A stretch of 64,000 nucleotides of DNA from Psychrobacter sp. bablab_jr014 (GCF_016464015.1 NZ_JACDXT010000019.1:234261-298260); one strand, 5' to 3'; counted from the first letter of the stretch, positions 9,478 through 20,399 are shown. The notes: a model not told the origin generated them from the letters alone. A program made the numbers and translations.

Positions 9478-10446
9478 ATGGCATCTGCACCTGATACAGC
9501 ATCAACGCAGCCACCACGTATCGCGGTTATCTTTCCAGGACAAGGCTCGCAAGTGGTCGGTATGACCAGTGAACTTGCTGAGCAGTATCCACAAATTCAT
9601 GACACGTTTGCCGAGGCTAGCGCCGCATTGGGCGAGGACTTATGGGCAATCTGTCAAGACGAAGACAAGCTGAACCAGACACAGTATACACAGCCTGCGT
9701 TGTTAACAGCCAGTATTGCTATTTGGCGTATTCTAGAAGATAAACTACCACAAAAGCCTTGCTATATGGCTGGTCACTCACTGGGTGAGTATAGTGCATT
9801 ATGTGCAGCAGGCGTGATTGAGTTTGCAGATGCGGTGCGCTTAGTACATGCGCGTGGTCAGCTGATGCAAGAAGCAGTCACTGGCATTGATACTGCAATG
9901 GCTGCAATTTTAGGTTTAGAAGACCAGCGCGTTCAGACCCTATGCGAGCAAACCACTGAGCACGTTGAAGGTGCGATTGTCGGTGCGGCTAACTTTAACA
10001 GCCCAGGACAAGTGGTTATTTCGGGTAATGCTGTTGGGGTCACTGCGGTTGTTGATGAAGTGCAAAATGCAGGCAAAAAAGCCATTATGCTAAAAGTTAG
10101 CGTGCCATCACATTGTGCGTTAATGCAGCCTGCAACAGAAGCATTAGCAAAGCTATTGTCTGAAATTAAATTTGAACAAGCGAGCATTCCTGTCATTCAA
10201 AACCGTTATGCGCGTGTTGAAACCAATATTCAAGGTATTAAACAAGCCCTAACAGAGCAATTAAGTGAGCCTGTTCTATGGTCACAGACCATGCAAGAGC
10301 TCGCAGATAAGCAGGTCAATCTATTGATAGAGTGTGGTAGTGGTATTGTGCTGAGCAATTTAGCAAAGCGTCAAGCCAATCCTATCGTTGGCTATCCTGT
10401 TGATAAGCCTGCACGGCTAGAAAAATTAATGGAGATTTTATTGTGA
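9478..10446 (+). CDS. fabD: Malonyl-CoA:ACP transacylase
   Basis: A 322-residue FabD, which moves malonyl from CoA to acyl carrier protein to supply fatty acid elongation in the cytoplasm. The GQGSQ motif (residues 21-25) and the active-site GHSLGEYSA with Ser101 are present, as are NFNSPGQVVISG and VPSHCALM. The ATG at 9478 has AAGGA 9 bases upstream. Its stop overlaps the GTG start of fabG, so the pair is an operon. Confidence 0.95.
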   Translation: MASAPDTASTQPPRIAVIFPGQGSQVVGMTSELAEQYPQIHDTFAEASAALGEDLWAICQDEDKLNQTQYTQPALLTASIAIWRILEDKLPQKPCYMAGHSLGEYSALCAAGVIEFADAVRLVHARGQLMQEAVTGIDTAMAAILGLEDQRVQTLCEQTTEHVEGAIVGAANFNSPGQVVISGNAVGVTAVVDEVQNAGKKAIMLKVSVPSHCALMQPATEALAKLLSEIKFEQASIPVIQNRYARVETNIQGIKQALTEQLSEPVLWSQTMQELADKQVNLLIECGSGIVLSNLAKRQANPIVGYPVDKPARLEKLMEILL

Positions 10447-11171
10447 GTAGAACCATCACCCTAGTAACAGGTGCCAGCCGTGGTATCGGTAAAGCAGTGG
10501 CCAAGCGTTTCGCGAAAGAAGGCCACTTTGTTATTGGTACAGCGACCACTGAAAAAGGTGCGGAACTTATCAATGATTACTTACATGATTCAGGCGGTAT
10601 TGGTCGCGTACTAGACGTTAGAGACCCTGCTCAGATTGAAAAGCTGTTTGAAGAGATTGAAAGCGTCTATGGTGCAGTACAAGTACTCGTAAACAATGCA
10701 GGTATCACTAAAGACGGTCTGCTGATGCGTATGAAAGATGATGATTGGGACAGTGTGATCAACACCAATCTATCGTCAGTATATCGCATGAGCAAACGCG
10801 CCATCCGCGGTATGATGAAAGCGCGCCGTGGTCGTATCATCAACATCAGCTCTGTGGTTGCACAGATGGGCAACGCAGGTCAGGCAAACTATGCTTCGAC
10901 CAAAGCTGGTGTAGAGGGCTTTAGCCGTACGCTAGCTCGCGAGCTTGGCTCACGTCAGATCACCATCAACTGTGTCGCCCCTGGTCTGATTGAGACCGAC
11001 ATGACCGATGAGATGGATGAGCGCCTACTAAACTCTATGCTAGACGCTGTGCCAGTAGGGCGCTTAGGTCAGCCAGAAGACATCGCTGCTGCCGTGTCAT
11101 TCTTAGCCAGTGACGAAGCCAGCTACATCACAGGCTGCGTATTGCCAGTAAATGGCGGTATGTACATGTAA
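10443..11171 (+). CDS. fabG: 3-oxoacyl-ACP reductase FabG
   Basis: A 242-residue short-chain dehydrogenase that reduces 3-oxoacyl-ACP with NADPH. The nucleotide-binding TGASRGIG (residues 9-16), NNAG (84-87) and catalytic YASTK (Tyr150, Lys154) are in place, and the end (GCVLPVNGGMYM) is typical of FabG. The GTG start at 10443 overlaps the fabD stop (GTGA), with GGAG upstream. It forms an operon with fabD. acpP follows after 283 bases behind its own promoter. Confidence 0.95.
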   Translation: MSRTITLVTGASRGIGKAVAKRFAKEGHFVIGTATTEKGAELINDYLHDSGGIGRVLDVRDPAQIEKLFEEIESVYGAVQVLVNNAGITKDGLLMRMKDDDWDSVINTNLSSVYRMSKRAIRGMMKARRGRIINISSVVAQMGNAGQANYASTKAGVEGFSRTLARELGSRQITINCVAPGLIETDMTDEMDERLLNSMLDAVPVGRLGQPEDIAAAVSFLASDEASYITGCVLPVNGGMYM

Positions 11172-11266
11172 TACGTCTATTGACGTGTTACGATACGCCG
11201 TAGCAATGATTGCTCACAAGGAAACAATAAATCTTTTTGTGAACGAGTGTAAACTGTATTTAATAG

Positions 11267-11275
11267 TGTTATAAT
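11267..11275 (+). promoter_or_regulatory. Extended -10 promoter upstream of acpP
   Basis: TGTTATAAT, an extended -10 (TGn plus TATAAT), 180 bases before the acpP ATG. No good -35 is seen, which is tolerated by extended -10 promoters. It would give acpP, a very highly expressed gene, its own transcript with a long leader. Confidence 0.5.
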
Positions 11276-11454
11276 GCCCATCAAATTTGTTCCAAGATAC
11301 CGCTGTGGCGTTGTTTTGGAACATAAACGTCATGAAGCAATAGTGATGCGTTAGTGTATAAAGCGCACACTATAGTAGACATCACCCATTATCATTAATC
11401 AAAAGTCCCCTGTTTGGATTTTTAATATACTGATACTAACGAGGAGTTTTTCCC

Positions 11455-11691
11455 ATGAGTAACGATATCGAATTACGCGTAAAATCTGCAGTTGCTGAAC
11501 AGCTTGGCATGAACGTTGAAGACATCAGCAACGATGCTTCTTTCATGGAAGACCTAGGCGCTGACTCTCTTGACCTAGTTGAGCTAGTAATGTCATTCGA
11601 AAGTGACTTTGGCATCACTATCCCTGACGAAGATTCAGCAGAGCTAACTACCGTGCAAAAAGCTATCGACTACGTACAAGCTCAGCTATAA
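11455..11691 (+). CDS. acpP: Acyl carrier protein
   Basis: A 78-residue acidic protein with the phosphopantetheine attachment motif [11 protein letters not shown] (Ser38). It carries growing acyl chains for fatty acid synthesis and lipid A, and feeds FabD and FabG encoded just upstream. GAGGAG lies 7-8 bases before the ATG. A terminator follows 26 bases after the stop, so fabF is not co-transcribed here. Confidence 0.97.
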   Translation: MSNDIELRVKSAVAEQLGMNVEDISNDASFMEDLGADSLDLVELVMSFESDFGITIPDEDSAELTTVQKAIDYVQAQL

Positions 11692-11716
11692 TTCATAGCC
11701 GCTTAGTCGATACAGG

Positions 11717-11744
11717 CCGTCTATTTTTAATAGGCGGTTTTTTT
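11717..11744 (+). terminator. acpP terminator
   Basis: Stem CCGTCTA / TAGGCGG (one G-U pair) with a 7-base loop followed by seven Ts. The rest of the gap to 11984 is AT-rich with no gene visible. Confidence 0.88.
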
Positions 11745-11984
11745 ATATCTGTCATTTGTACTCACTTTTACAATGCTACATGCCTTTTACATTACTCAAC
11801 ATACCTTTACTATAAAAATAAAACGCCTTCGTTATACTCATATTCAACGTGTTACGACACGACCATCAGTGATGATGAATAACAAAAAATCATTTTGGAT
11901 ATATTCAGCTCAAAGATATAAACCTCCTCATAAGTGAATACACCAAAATAGAAATATGACAATAATAGTTTAAGGAAAATTAAT

Positions 11985-12494
11985 ATGGGTATTTTTAGTT
12001 TTGCTAAAGACATGGGCGACAAAATTTTCAATCGTGATGATGAAAAACATCAGGCGCAGAAAGAAACCAAAGCTGACGCCAGCACGCCTGTTAAAGAAAC
12101 TGAGCCTTCAGCACAATCGGTTGCTAATATCTTACTGCGCCGTATCCAGCAGCAGCATTTGAATATCAGTAACTTAAAAGTCAAATATAACGGTACGACC
12201 GATACTGCAGAAATCAGCGGCGTTGCAAAAACACAAGCTGACCGCGAAAAGGCCATTATCGCCATCGGTAACGTGCAAAATGTCGCTAAAGTGATTGACA
12301 GTATTGACATCGAAGAAGATGCGCCAGAATCGACCATGTACACGGTTAAATCAGGCGACAGCTTATCGAAGATTGCTCAAGACGTGTATGGCTCATCTGA
12401 TGACTATATGAAAATCTTTGAAGCCAACAAACCAATGCTGTCTGACCCAAATAAAATCTATCCAGGTCAAGTGCTGCGTATTCCTAAGCCATAA
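11985..12494 (+). CDS. kbp: BON and LysM domain protein, Kbp-like
   Basis: A 169-residue protein with a BON domain (about 45-110) and a C-terminal LysM domain (about 118-166; YTVKSGDSLSKIAQDVYG, then EANKPML and IYPGQVLRIP). The layout and sequence follow E. coli Kbp (YgaU, 149 residues), a cytoplasmic potassium-binding protein. The N-terminus (MGIFSFAKDMGDKIF) is amphipathic and has no signal peptide. The symbol is by resemblance. AAGGA precedes the ATG. Confidence 0.8.
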   Translation: MGIFSFAKDMGDKIFNRDDEKHQAQKETKADASTPVKETEPSAQSVANILLRRIQQQHLNISNLKVKYNGTTDTAEISGVAKTQADREKAIIAIGNVQNVAKVIDSIDIEEDAPESTMYTVKSGDSLSKIAQDVYGSSDDYMKIFEANKPMLSDPNKIYPGQVLRIPKP

Positions 12495-12532
12495 TCGGGT
12501 AGATATGCTCTATAAAACAGTATGAAAATAAG

Positions 12533-12562
12533 AAGCCCCGCTATGATAAGCGGGGCTTTTTA
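12533..12562. terminator. Bidirectional terminator, kbp / queG
   Basis: Perfect 9-bp stem AGCCCCGCT / AGCGGGGCT (12534-12542, 12549-12557) followed by Ts, lying between two convergent genes. Confidence 0.9.
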
Positions 12563-12595
12563 ATGAATGGATATGAAATACGCTGAGATGCTTGT

Positions 12596-13753
12596 TTAGC
12601 CCATCGCCATCTTGCCTTTTTGCTCTTTGATTGCCCACTCAATATGCTCATCGAGTATTTCACCATGTTGCCCCGTGCGTGTTTGCAGTTCCGTGATGAT
12701 TTCTGTACTGGCAGGCGCATTGCCCAAAGCAATAGAAATATTGCGCAAAAAACTGACATAGCCTGTACGCCGAATAGGGCTGCCTTCGGTAGACTTTAAA
12801 AAGGTCTTTTCATCCCAGCGCCAAAGGGTTAATAAGTCGCTGTTATCGAGCCCATGACGCGGCGCAAAATCGTCTACCGCTGTCATTTTGGCGTAGCGAT
12901 TCCACGGGCATATCAGCTGGCAGTCATCACAACCAAAAATACGATTGCCCATGGCGCGGCGATACTTCACATCGATACTGCCTTTGTATTCAATAGTTAA
13001 ATATGAAATACAGGCGCGTGCGTCCAGCTCATGTGGGGCAACGATGGCATTGGTCGGACAGATATCAATGCAAGCGCTACAGCTGCCGCAATGCCCCTTA
13101 ACGGGCGCGCCATCGGGCAGGTTTAAACTGGTAAACAGCTCCCCTAAAACAAAAAACGAGCCTGCTTGTTTATTAATGAGCAAGGTATGCTTGCCTGTCC
13201 ACCCAAGCCCTGCGGCATCGGCGATAGGACGTTCAAAGATAGGCGCAGAGTCACTAAAGGGGCGAAAGACAAAATCGTCCTCTGCACCAATATTTAGATG
13301 CTGCCACTCACCCAGCATCGATTCGATCTTTAGTGCCAGCTGCTTTAGGCGACTGCGCATGATTTTGTGATAGTCGCGTCCGCGTGCATAACGGGCGATA
13401 ATGGCATTATTGGGGCGCAAATCATCTTCAATCGTGCGTGGCTTGGGCGCACTCGTGAGATAATCCATACGCACGCTGATAATCGTCCGTGCACCTTCGA
13501 CTAAGGCGGCGGGATTGGCACGCAAATGATGATTCTGATGCATAAAGCTCAAGTCGCCTTCATAGCCTTTTTCTAGCCAACGCTCAAGGTGAGTGATTTG
13601 CTTTTTAAATAGCGGATGGTGCACGGACAAAAACCCACAGTCGGAAAACCCCAGCGCTTGCGCTTGCGCTTTAATCCACAGCTTGACATCATCGGCACCA
13701 TGAAATGTGGTTGGTGAGACCGTGGCTATTTTGCGTGTGTCGGGTAAACTCAT
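12596..13753 (-). CDS. queG: Epoxyqueuosine reductase QueG
   Basis: A 385-residue cobalamin-dependent iron-sulfur enzyme that performs the last step of queuosine synthesis in tRNA. Two [4Fe-4S] sites are visible: CGSCSACIDICP (Cys222, 225, 228, 232) and CDDCQLICPWN (Cys275, 278, 282), with Cys248 likely in the second cluster. The ARYARGRDYH segment is typical. The ATG at 13753 has AAGGA about 13 bases upstream; an in-frame GTG at 13798 would add 15 residues. It is divergent from nnr, a frequent neighbour of queG. Confidence 0.92.
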   Translation of the reverse strand: MSLPDTRKIATVSPTTFHGADDVKLWIKAQAQALGFSDCGFLSVHHPLFKKQITHLERWLEKGYEGDLSFMHQNHHLRANPAALVEGARTIISVRMDYLTSAPKPRTIEDDLRPNNAIIARYARGRDYHKIMRSRLKQLALKIESMLGEWQHLNIGAEDDFVFRPFSDSAPIFERPIADAAGLGWTGKHTLLINKQAGSFFVLGELFTSLNLPDGAPVKGHCGSCSACIDICPTNAIVAPHELDARACISYLTIEYKGSIDVKYRRAMGNRIFGCDDCQLICPWNRYAKMTAVDDFAPRHGLDNSDLLTLWRWDEKTFLKSTEGSPIRRTGYVSFLRNISIALGNAPASTEIITELQTRTGQHGEILDEHIEWAIKEQKGKMAMG

Positions 13754-13935
13754 GGCAGGGCAGGTGTCCTTGTGATGGATGGGCAGATTGGGCGTCACTG
13801 TCGCACTACAAAAACCAAATAAAGCGTCATGCAGACACTACAGCATAGGCGTGCTGCCTTTGTTAGGCTAAGACACATTCAAATGCAAAAAGAATGTAAT
13901 TGCTAAATAACAAAATAACGATAGGACAATAAATA

Positions 13936-15564
13936 ATGATAGCCCTTTATAATGCCCAGCAAGTATATGACATAGAGCGCGCTTGGTTTGAGCAAGGTCA
14001 CGACAGTTTTGCCTTAATGCAGCAGGCAGCGTGGCAATGCGCGCAGCGTATCATACATCTAGAGCGGCCAAAACCTCAAGACAAGCGTGCGTGCGTTTGG
14101 GTAGGTCATGGCAATAATGGCGGCGACGGTTGGCTGGTTAGCTACTATTTACATCAGCTGGGCTGGCAAGTCACTACCGTCGTCGTAGGACGAGACAATC
14201 TACTTGATGACAAAGATATTCGCAATTCCGATACACGTCGCATGGATAAGCAAGACCTTACAGATGCGCAAAAGGCACAGCGTTTGGCGCGTCAGGAGTA
14301 TGATCATTATCATATCCTTGATGCAAAAGCGTCTGCTGATAAGGATTTGGATGCGGCAGTGTATGTCGATGCGCTGTTTGGTATTGGGTTTGACCGTGCG
14401 CCGCGTGAAGCCGATGCTAGCGCCATTAATGCTTTTAATCGTCTTAGCAAAAGGTATCAAGCGCTGGCAGTCGCTATTGATGTGCCAAGCGGCGTGGTGG
14501 CAAGTACAGGACAAGTCTTTGACGAAACTGCCATTCAAGCTGATGTGACCTTGTGTTTGGTGGCGCGTAAACAAGGGCTACATACCAAAGATGCGCTCGA
14601 TTATATCGGTAGGGTAGAAGACATACCGCTGATACCGCATGGCAGTATGACCGCAAGTGCATGGTTAACGCATACTGTGCAGCCCTTTTCACCACGTAAA
14701 AACAACAGCCACAAAGGGAGCTATGGGCATGTTGTCATTATTGGCGGCAATCGTGTTGATGGCTCTCAAGGTATGGGCGGTGCAGCGATATTGGCAGCAT
14801 CGACCGCGATGGCAGCAGGAGCAGGTAAAATAACTGTGGCGTGTCACCATGCCTTTCACGCTGCACTATTGACCAGCTTGCCTGATGCCATGACGATGGA
14901 CATACAGGACACGGATGGTGTCAGTGAGCTTATCAAGTCCGCGCAAGTCATTGCGATTGGTATGGGGCTTGGGCGTGATGATGCCGCCGAAACCTTATTT
15001 CAAACCTATGTGCAAGCGGCAATGGCAAAGGATGTCACGCTGGTCATTGACGCTGACGGCTTGTATCATTTGGCAAATCTATACAAAACAGCGCCTAATT
15101 TTGTTCAATCGCTAAAAGACTATGCAAAAACGCATTCTGTGCGCTTTACCCCGCACAGTGGCGAGGCGGCAAGATTATTGCATTGTGAGGTTAACGACAT
15201 TGAAAACAATCGCTTTGCGGCGATTAAACAATGTGCCCAGCATTATGGCGGCGATTGGCTATTAAAAGGCGCAGGCTCGCTGGTTTTAGAAGCAGATACG
15301 CTGTATGTCTGCGGTGTGGGTAATGCAGGGCTGGCAAGTGCTGGGATGGGTGATGTCCTCTCTGGTCTTAATGCAGGACTGATGGCGCAACAAGATTTGG
15401 AAACCTCACAGCGTAGCTTACAGCAGGCCGTTTTATTGCATGGGCTGGCAGGAGATGAGTTAGCGAATACATCGCCATCATCTTGGCAAATTGGGCAGCG
15501 CGGCTTACAGGCGCAAGACATGCCCGCTTGCATTCGTCATTTAATGGCACAGATGACCGAATAG
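13936..15564 (+). CDS. nnr: Bifunctional NAD(P)HX epimerase / ADP-dependent dehydratase
   Basis: A 542-residue two-domain repair enzyme for hydrated NADH and NADPH. The N-terminal epimerase domain (about 1-225) has VGHGNNGGDGWLVSY with the Gly-rich loop at 58-65 and VDALFGIGF. The C-terminal dehydratase domain (about 240-535) has GSYGHVVIIGG, TPHSGEAARLL and the ATP-site GNAGLASAGMGDVLSG. The usual next gene, tsaE, is absent; a terminator and a convergent gene follow. AGGA lies 9 bases before the ATG. Confidence 0.94.
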   Translation: MIALYNAQQVYDIERAWFEQGHDSFALMQQAAWQCAQRIIHLERPKPQDKRACVWVGHGNNGGDGWLVSYYLHQLGWQVTTVVVGRDNLLDDKDIRNSDTRRMDKQDLTDAQKAQRLARQEYDHYHILDAKASADKDLDAAVYVDALFGIGFDRAPREADASAINAFNRLSKRYQALAVAIDVPSGVVASTGQVFDETAIQADVTLCLVARKQGLHTKDALDYIGRVEDIPLIPHGSMTASAWLTHTVQPFSPRKNNSHKGSYGHVVIIGGNRVDGSQGMGGAAILAASTAMAAGAGKITVACHHAFHAALLTSLPDAMTMDIQDTDGVSELIKSAQVIAIGMGLGRDDAAETLFQTYVQAAMAKDVTLVIDADGLYHLANLYKTAPNFVQSLKDYAKTHSVRFTPHSGEAARLLHCEVNDIENNRFAAIKQCAQHYGGDWLLKGAGSLVLEADTLYVCGVGNAGLASAGMGDVLSGLNAGLMAQQDLETSQRSLQQAVLLHGLAGDELANTSPSSWQIGQRGLQAQDMPACIRHLMAQMTE

Positions 15565-15601
15565 AGAGATGTGAATAAAAAAAGTGTGCTGATATCAAAA
15601 T

Positions 15602-15637
15602 AAAAAAGGCTGACACTTCACGTATCAGCCTTTTTTA
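15602..15637. terminator. Bidirectional terminator, nnr / DUF4124 gene
   Basis: Perfect 12-bp stem AAAAAAGGCTGA / TCAGCCTTTTTT with an 11-base loop, between convergent genes. Confidence 0.93.
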
Positions 15638-15646
15638 TCGTATGGG

Positions 15647-16141
15647 TTAAGCGCCTGTGCAATATTGATTGATGGCTTGTTGTACGCGCTCGCGTTTTAG
15701 CTCAATCTCACGTCCATCAAGGTAGCGGCGATTGCCATTGTCATCCATCTCATAGATGCGACCGCCGACGTTCAAATTGGTTAGGTTGTTACGCAGTGAT
15801 TGGCAGCGCTGCGCATTGGCATTGGCGTCCTGCTCTTTAATACGCGCCTCTAGCTCAGCGATACGCTGAGCCTCTGGATCGGGTGCGGCTGCTTGATTGC
15901 TATTGGTTTTGCCTGCCATTTGTCCTGCGTCATTTTGGCGACCATCGCTACGAAATTCAATGACTTCATAGTTCTTGCTTTTTTGTGGTGGATATTGACT
16001 GTACTTCACCTCACCATAAGTGCCCACAGACTTATATACCTGTACGGCTTGGCTGGCACTGGTGGTACCAAGCAAGAGAGTAGCGGTCAATAATGGCAGT
16101 GATAGGCGAGTTATGATATTTATCACAGTAGGATATCCCAT
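15647..16141 (-). CDS. Exported DUF4124 domain protein
   Basis: A 164-residue protein with an N-terminal signal peptide (hydrophobic LSLPLLTATLLLG, cleavage near SQA-VQVYK). A DUF4124 domain follows (VYKSVGTYGEVKYSQYPPQ), then a Gln/Ala-rich coiled stretch (AEARIAELEARIKEQD-like) and a C-terminal part with two cysteines. DUF4124 proteins are small periplasmic proteins of unknown function. The start at 16141 is chosen because AAGGA sits 8 bases upstream; the open frame extends further but without a site. Confidence 0.75.
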   Translation of the reverse strand: MGYPTVINIITRLSLPLLTATLLLGTTSASQAVQVYKSVGTYGEVKYSQYPPQKSKNYEVIEFRSDGRQNDAGQMAGKTNSNQAAAPDPEAQRIAELEARIKEQDANANAQRCQSLRNNLTNLNVGGRIYEMDDNGNRRYLDGREIELKRERVQQAINQYCTGA

Positions 16142-16858
16142 GACAGCATTCCTTGTTAGCAACAGGCGAATAATCTCTGTCGTGAGGCTGTAAAGTAAAC
16201 AGACGCACAACAGACAATAAGATGTGTATTAAATCATGGTCGATTTTAGCAAAAAATACAAATAAATGTATATTTTTTAATAACCATTAGTTGGCAATCA
16301 TCACATAAATTTTTTCTTGACAACAGATGTTAAAGCGGTGAATATAAGAGTCGTTAATTGGTCAGTAAAACACTGCTAGCGCAGATGTCTTTACTTGAAA
16401 GCCCACATCTTCTTATGGTTTATCGGCCTTTAGATTGATGTGGTTTTCTTTGTGACGTAGGTAGCGTCAGGATGACAGTGCTAATGTTGATTGCGCCCAG
16501 CTACCGTTTCGTCTTTGGACTTACCGGTCTACAATGACTAAGATATCCTTATCATGGAGCAGTCAAACGTCCTTTTATAAATGTTTAAAAGAGTACGTGA
16601 CTCAAAAGCCTAACCGTAGCCCCGCTATGTTGGCATAGGGTGATATCCCATGATAAGCGTCTCATACAGATGAAGTCTCATCTTGTCGCTGTATTCTGCT
16701 TTTGTCTAATCACAAATGACCATTTTTATTGCTATGTTTGAGCTGTAAGCTGGCTTTTTTGCAGCTGCGCTTTGGCATGGTGGGCACACATTCTTAATAT
16801 GGATTAAGATGACACATACATCAGCAGCATATGTTATGCGCTGCCACGTGCGTTATCT
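16142..16858 (+). promoter_or_regulatory. Long gap and probable leader of the ilv operon
   Basis: A 717-base non-coding stretch. The left end carries the promoter side of the DUF4124 gene. The right part holds a 10-bp perfect inverted repeat CTTATCATGG (16548-16557) / CCATGATAAG (16648-16657), and a smaller pair, GGTAGC (16460-16465) / GCTACC (16500-16505). A small hairpin AGCTG/CAGCT (16748-16752, 16762-16766) with a T-rich loop lies near the gene. I found no leader peptide rich in Ile, Val or Leu, so classical attenuation is not supported. Confidence 0.4.
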
Positions 16859-18709
16859 ATGCCGAAAAAAAAGGTGATGACAGTGACGCAAACCACGCAA
16901 AGTCCGAACATGACGGGGCATACTCAAACGAGTGATGCCGCTAAAAACTTTGACAAAAAACAACAAAAGCTTGCAGAAAATACAGCGCAGCCTGTGATGA
17001 TGTCTGGCGCAGAGATGTTGGTGCAATCGCTGACCGATGAGGGTGTCAAATACATCTTTGGCTATCCTGGCGGCGCGGTACTGCATATCTACGATGCGCT
17101 ATTTAAACAAGACAACATCGAGCACGTCTTAGTACGTCATGAGCAAGCGGCAGGCCATATGGCGGATGCTTACTCACGAGTGACAGGACAAACAGGGGTG
17201 GTACTTGCGACGTCAGGCCCTGGTGCGACCAATACCGTGACCTCTATTGCCACTGCTTTTATGGACTCTGTACCGATGGTCGTCATCGCAGGTCAGGTGC
17301 CAAGCGGTTTGATTGGCGAAGATGCGTTCCAAGAGACGGACATGGTCGGTGTGTCACGCCCTATCGTAAAGCACAGCTTTCAGGTACGTCATCCAAGCGA
17401 AATTCCTACTATCGTCAAAAAAGCATTCTATATCGCCCAATCAGGTCGCCCTGGTCCTGTAGTCATTGATGTGCCAAAAGACATGACCGCCCCACACGAA
17501 AAATATGTTTACGAGTACCCAGAAGAAGTATTCGTACGCTCCTATCAGCCGTCAGTTAAAGGTCATACAGGTCAGATTAAAAAAGCGGTTGAAGCTTTAC
17601 TGGCTGCCAAACGCCCTGTACTGTATTCAGGTGGCGGCGTCATTTGGAGCAACGCGCACAAAGAGTTGACTGACCTTGCACATCGCTTGAATCTGCCAGT
17701 GACCAATACCTTAATGGGTTTGGGCGCATTCCCAGGTTCAGACAAGCAATTTTTGGGTATGCTGGGCATGCATGGCACGTATGAAGCCAATATGACCATG
17801 CATCATGCAGATGTTATTTTTGCTGTTGGCGCACGTTTTGATGACCGCGTTACCAATAATGTCAAAAAATTCTGCCCCAATGCGACCATTATTCATATTG
17901 ACATTGATCCTGCCTCAATTTCAAAAACCATTAATGCGCATATTCCGATTGTTGGCGATGTGAAGTCAGTACTGACCGATATGCTCGATATGATTGGCGA
18001 TGACAAAACGCTGGACGAACAGGCTTTAAGCGACTGGTGGTCACAGATTGATGAATGGCGCTCGCGTCATGGTCTGCGCTATGACACCAATACTGAGCAG
18101 GGCATCAAACCACAAAACGTTGTACAAACCCTATGTAAAATCACCGATGGTAAAGCGATTATCACCAGTGACGTCGGTCAACATCAGATGTTTGCGGCGC
18201 TATACTACACCTATGATGAACCGCGTCAATGGCTGAACTCAGGTGGCTTAGGTACGATGGGTGTTGGCTTGCCATACGCGATGGCTGCAAAACTTGCTTG
18301 CCCAGAGCGTGACGTGGTGTGTATCACAGGCGAAGGCTCTATTCAGATGAATATCCAAGAGCTGTCAACCTGCTTGCAGTATGACTTGCCTGTCAAGATT
18401 TTGAACCTTAACAATGCCCAACTTGGTATGGTCAAGCAGTGGCAAGACATGCTGTATGAAGGCCGTCACGCGCAGTCGTATATGCAGTCGCTTCCTGACT
18501 TTGTTAAATTGGCAGAAAGCTACGGGCATGTGGGTATCAAAATTACCGACCCAGAAAAAATGGAAGAGCAGTTGGCAGAAGCGATGGCAATCAAAGACAA
18601 ATTGGTCTTTATTGATGTTTATGTCGACCGTAACGAGCATGTGTATCCGATGCAAATCGCAGGACAAGCCATGCGTGATATGTGGTTATCAAAAGGAGAG
18701 CGCACCTAA
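16859..18709 (+). CDS. ilvB: Acetolactate synthase large subunit
   Basis: A 616-residue ThDP-dependent enzyme that makes 2-acetolactate or 2-aceto-2-hydroxybutyrate, the first common step of Val, Leu and Ile synthesis. The catalytic Glu95 lies in [15 protein letters not shown], and the ThDP/Mg motif is [15 protein letters not shown]. About 46 residues rich in Thr, Gln and Lys precede the conserved start ([11 protein letters not shown]). The ATG at 16859 lacks a good ribosome binding site; ATGs at 16877 and 16910 are alternatives. ilvH follows with overlapping stop and start codons. Confidence 0.93.
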   Translation: MPKKKVMTVTQTTQSPNMTGHTQTSDAAKNFDKKQQKLAENTAQPVMMSGAEMLVQSLTDEGVKYIFGYPGGAVLHIYDALFKQDNIEHVLVRHEQAAGHMADAYSRVTGQTGVVLATSGPGATNTVTSIATAFMDSVPMVVIAGQVPSGLIGEDAFQETDMVGVSRPIVKHSFQVRHPSEIPTIVKKAFYIAQSGRPGPVVIDVPKDMTAPHEKYVYEYPEEVFVRSYQPSVKGHTGQIKKAVEALLAAKRPVLYSGGGVIWSNAHKELTDLAHRLNLPVTNTLMGLGAFPGSDKQFLGMLGMHGTYEANMTMHHADVIFAVGARFDDRVTNNVKKFCPNATIIHIDIDPASISKTINAHIPIVGDVKSVLTDMLDMIGDDKTLDEQALSDWWSQIDEWRSRHGLRYDTNTEQGIKPQNVVQTLCKITDGKAIITSDVGQHQMFAALYYTYDEPRQWLNSGGLGTMGVGLPYAMAAKLACPERDVVCITGEGSIQMNIQELSTCLQYDLPVKILNLNNAQLGMVKQWQDMLYEGRHAQSYMQSLPDFVKLAESYGHVGIKITDPEKMEEQLAEAMAIKDKLVFIDVYVDRNEHVYPMQIAGQAMRDMWLSKGERT

Positions 18710-19203
18710 TGCAACAGCATCTGATTTCGGTATTGATGGAAAACGAAGCAGGCTCTTTGTCACGATTGGTCGGTTTGTTCTCTCAGCGCGGTTACAACAT
18801 TGAGACGCTCAACGTCGCGCCAACAGAAGACCCAACCATCTCGCGTTTGACTTTGACAACCATTACCTCACCTGAAAAGATTGAGCAGATTACCAAACAG
18901 CTGCATAAGCTGATTGAAGTGGTCAAAGTCATTAACCTATCAAACACCGTACATGTTGAGCGTGAGCTGATGCTCATCAAAGTACGCGCAACAGGCGGTG
19001 TGCGTGAAGAAGTGAAGCGTAGCGCAGATATTTTCCGCGCACAAATCGTCGATGTGACGGCCAATCTATACACCATCCAAATCGTTGGCGATACGGCCAA
19101 ACTCGATGGCTTTATCGACGTCATCGGTCGCGACCGTATTTTAGAAGTGGTACGCTCAGGCGTGATTGGTATCGCACGCGGTGAAAAAACACTGAGTATC
19201 TAA
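18709..19203 (+). CDS. ilvH: Acetolactate synthase regulatory small subunit
   Basis: A 164-residue small subunit. The N-terminal ACT domain (about 3-78; ISVLMENEAGSLSRLVGLFS and RGYNIETLNVAPTED) binds valine for feedback inhibition. The C-terminal domain (about 80-160) ends with GVIGIARGEKTLS. The ATG at 18709 shares its A with the ilvB stop, and AAGGAG lies about 10 bases upstream. This fits stoichiometric production with the large subunit. Confidence 0.95.
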   Translation: MQQHLISVLMENEAGSLSRLVGLFSQRGYNIETLNVAPTEDPTISRLTLTTITSPEKIEQITKQLHKLIEVVKVINLSNTVHVERELMLIKVRATGGVREEVKRSADIFRAQIVDVTANLYTIQIVGDTAKLDGFIDVIGRDRILEVVRSGVIGIARGEKTLSI

Positions 19204-19313
19204 CACAATATTTTTGACCCTGTTTTTAACCCTATAATGATTTAAACACAGCGCGGACATTTGCTAATAGGGCCTATATGGCCGCGCATACTACCCATGG
19301 TCTCCATGATTGA

Positions 19314-20348
<1,035 letters not shown>

Positions 20349-20399
20349 GCTCATATCAAAACCTGTTTACAGGTAACGATATAGCATTGCTTTTGCATG

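Noticed and set aside
12945..13370. 141-codon frame antisense to queG
   Set aside because: It is opposite the iron-sulfur part of QueG, with no ribosome binding site or family match.
16250..16290. AT-rich palindrome AAAAAATACA / TGTATATTTTTT
   Set aside because: It lies at the promoter side of the DUF4124 gene, where a terminator would have no upstream gene to serve; likely promoter AT-richness.
16320..16858. Search for an ilv leader peptide or tRNA-sensing riboswitch
   Set aside because: No short frame rich in Ile, Val or Leu before a terminator hairpin was found, and T-box elements are not expected in this group.
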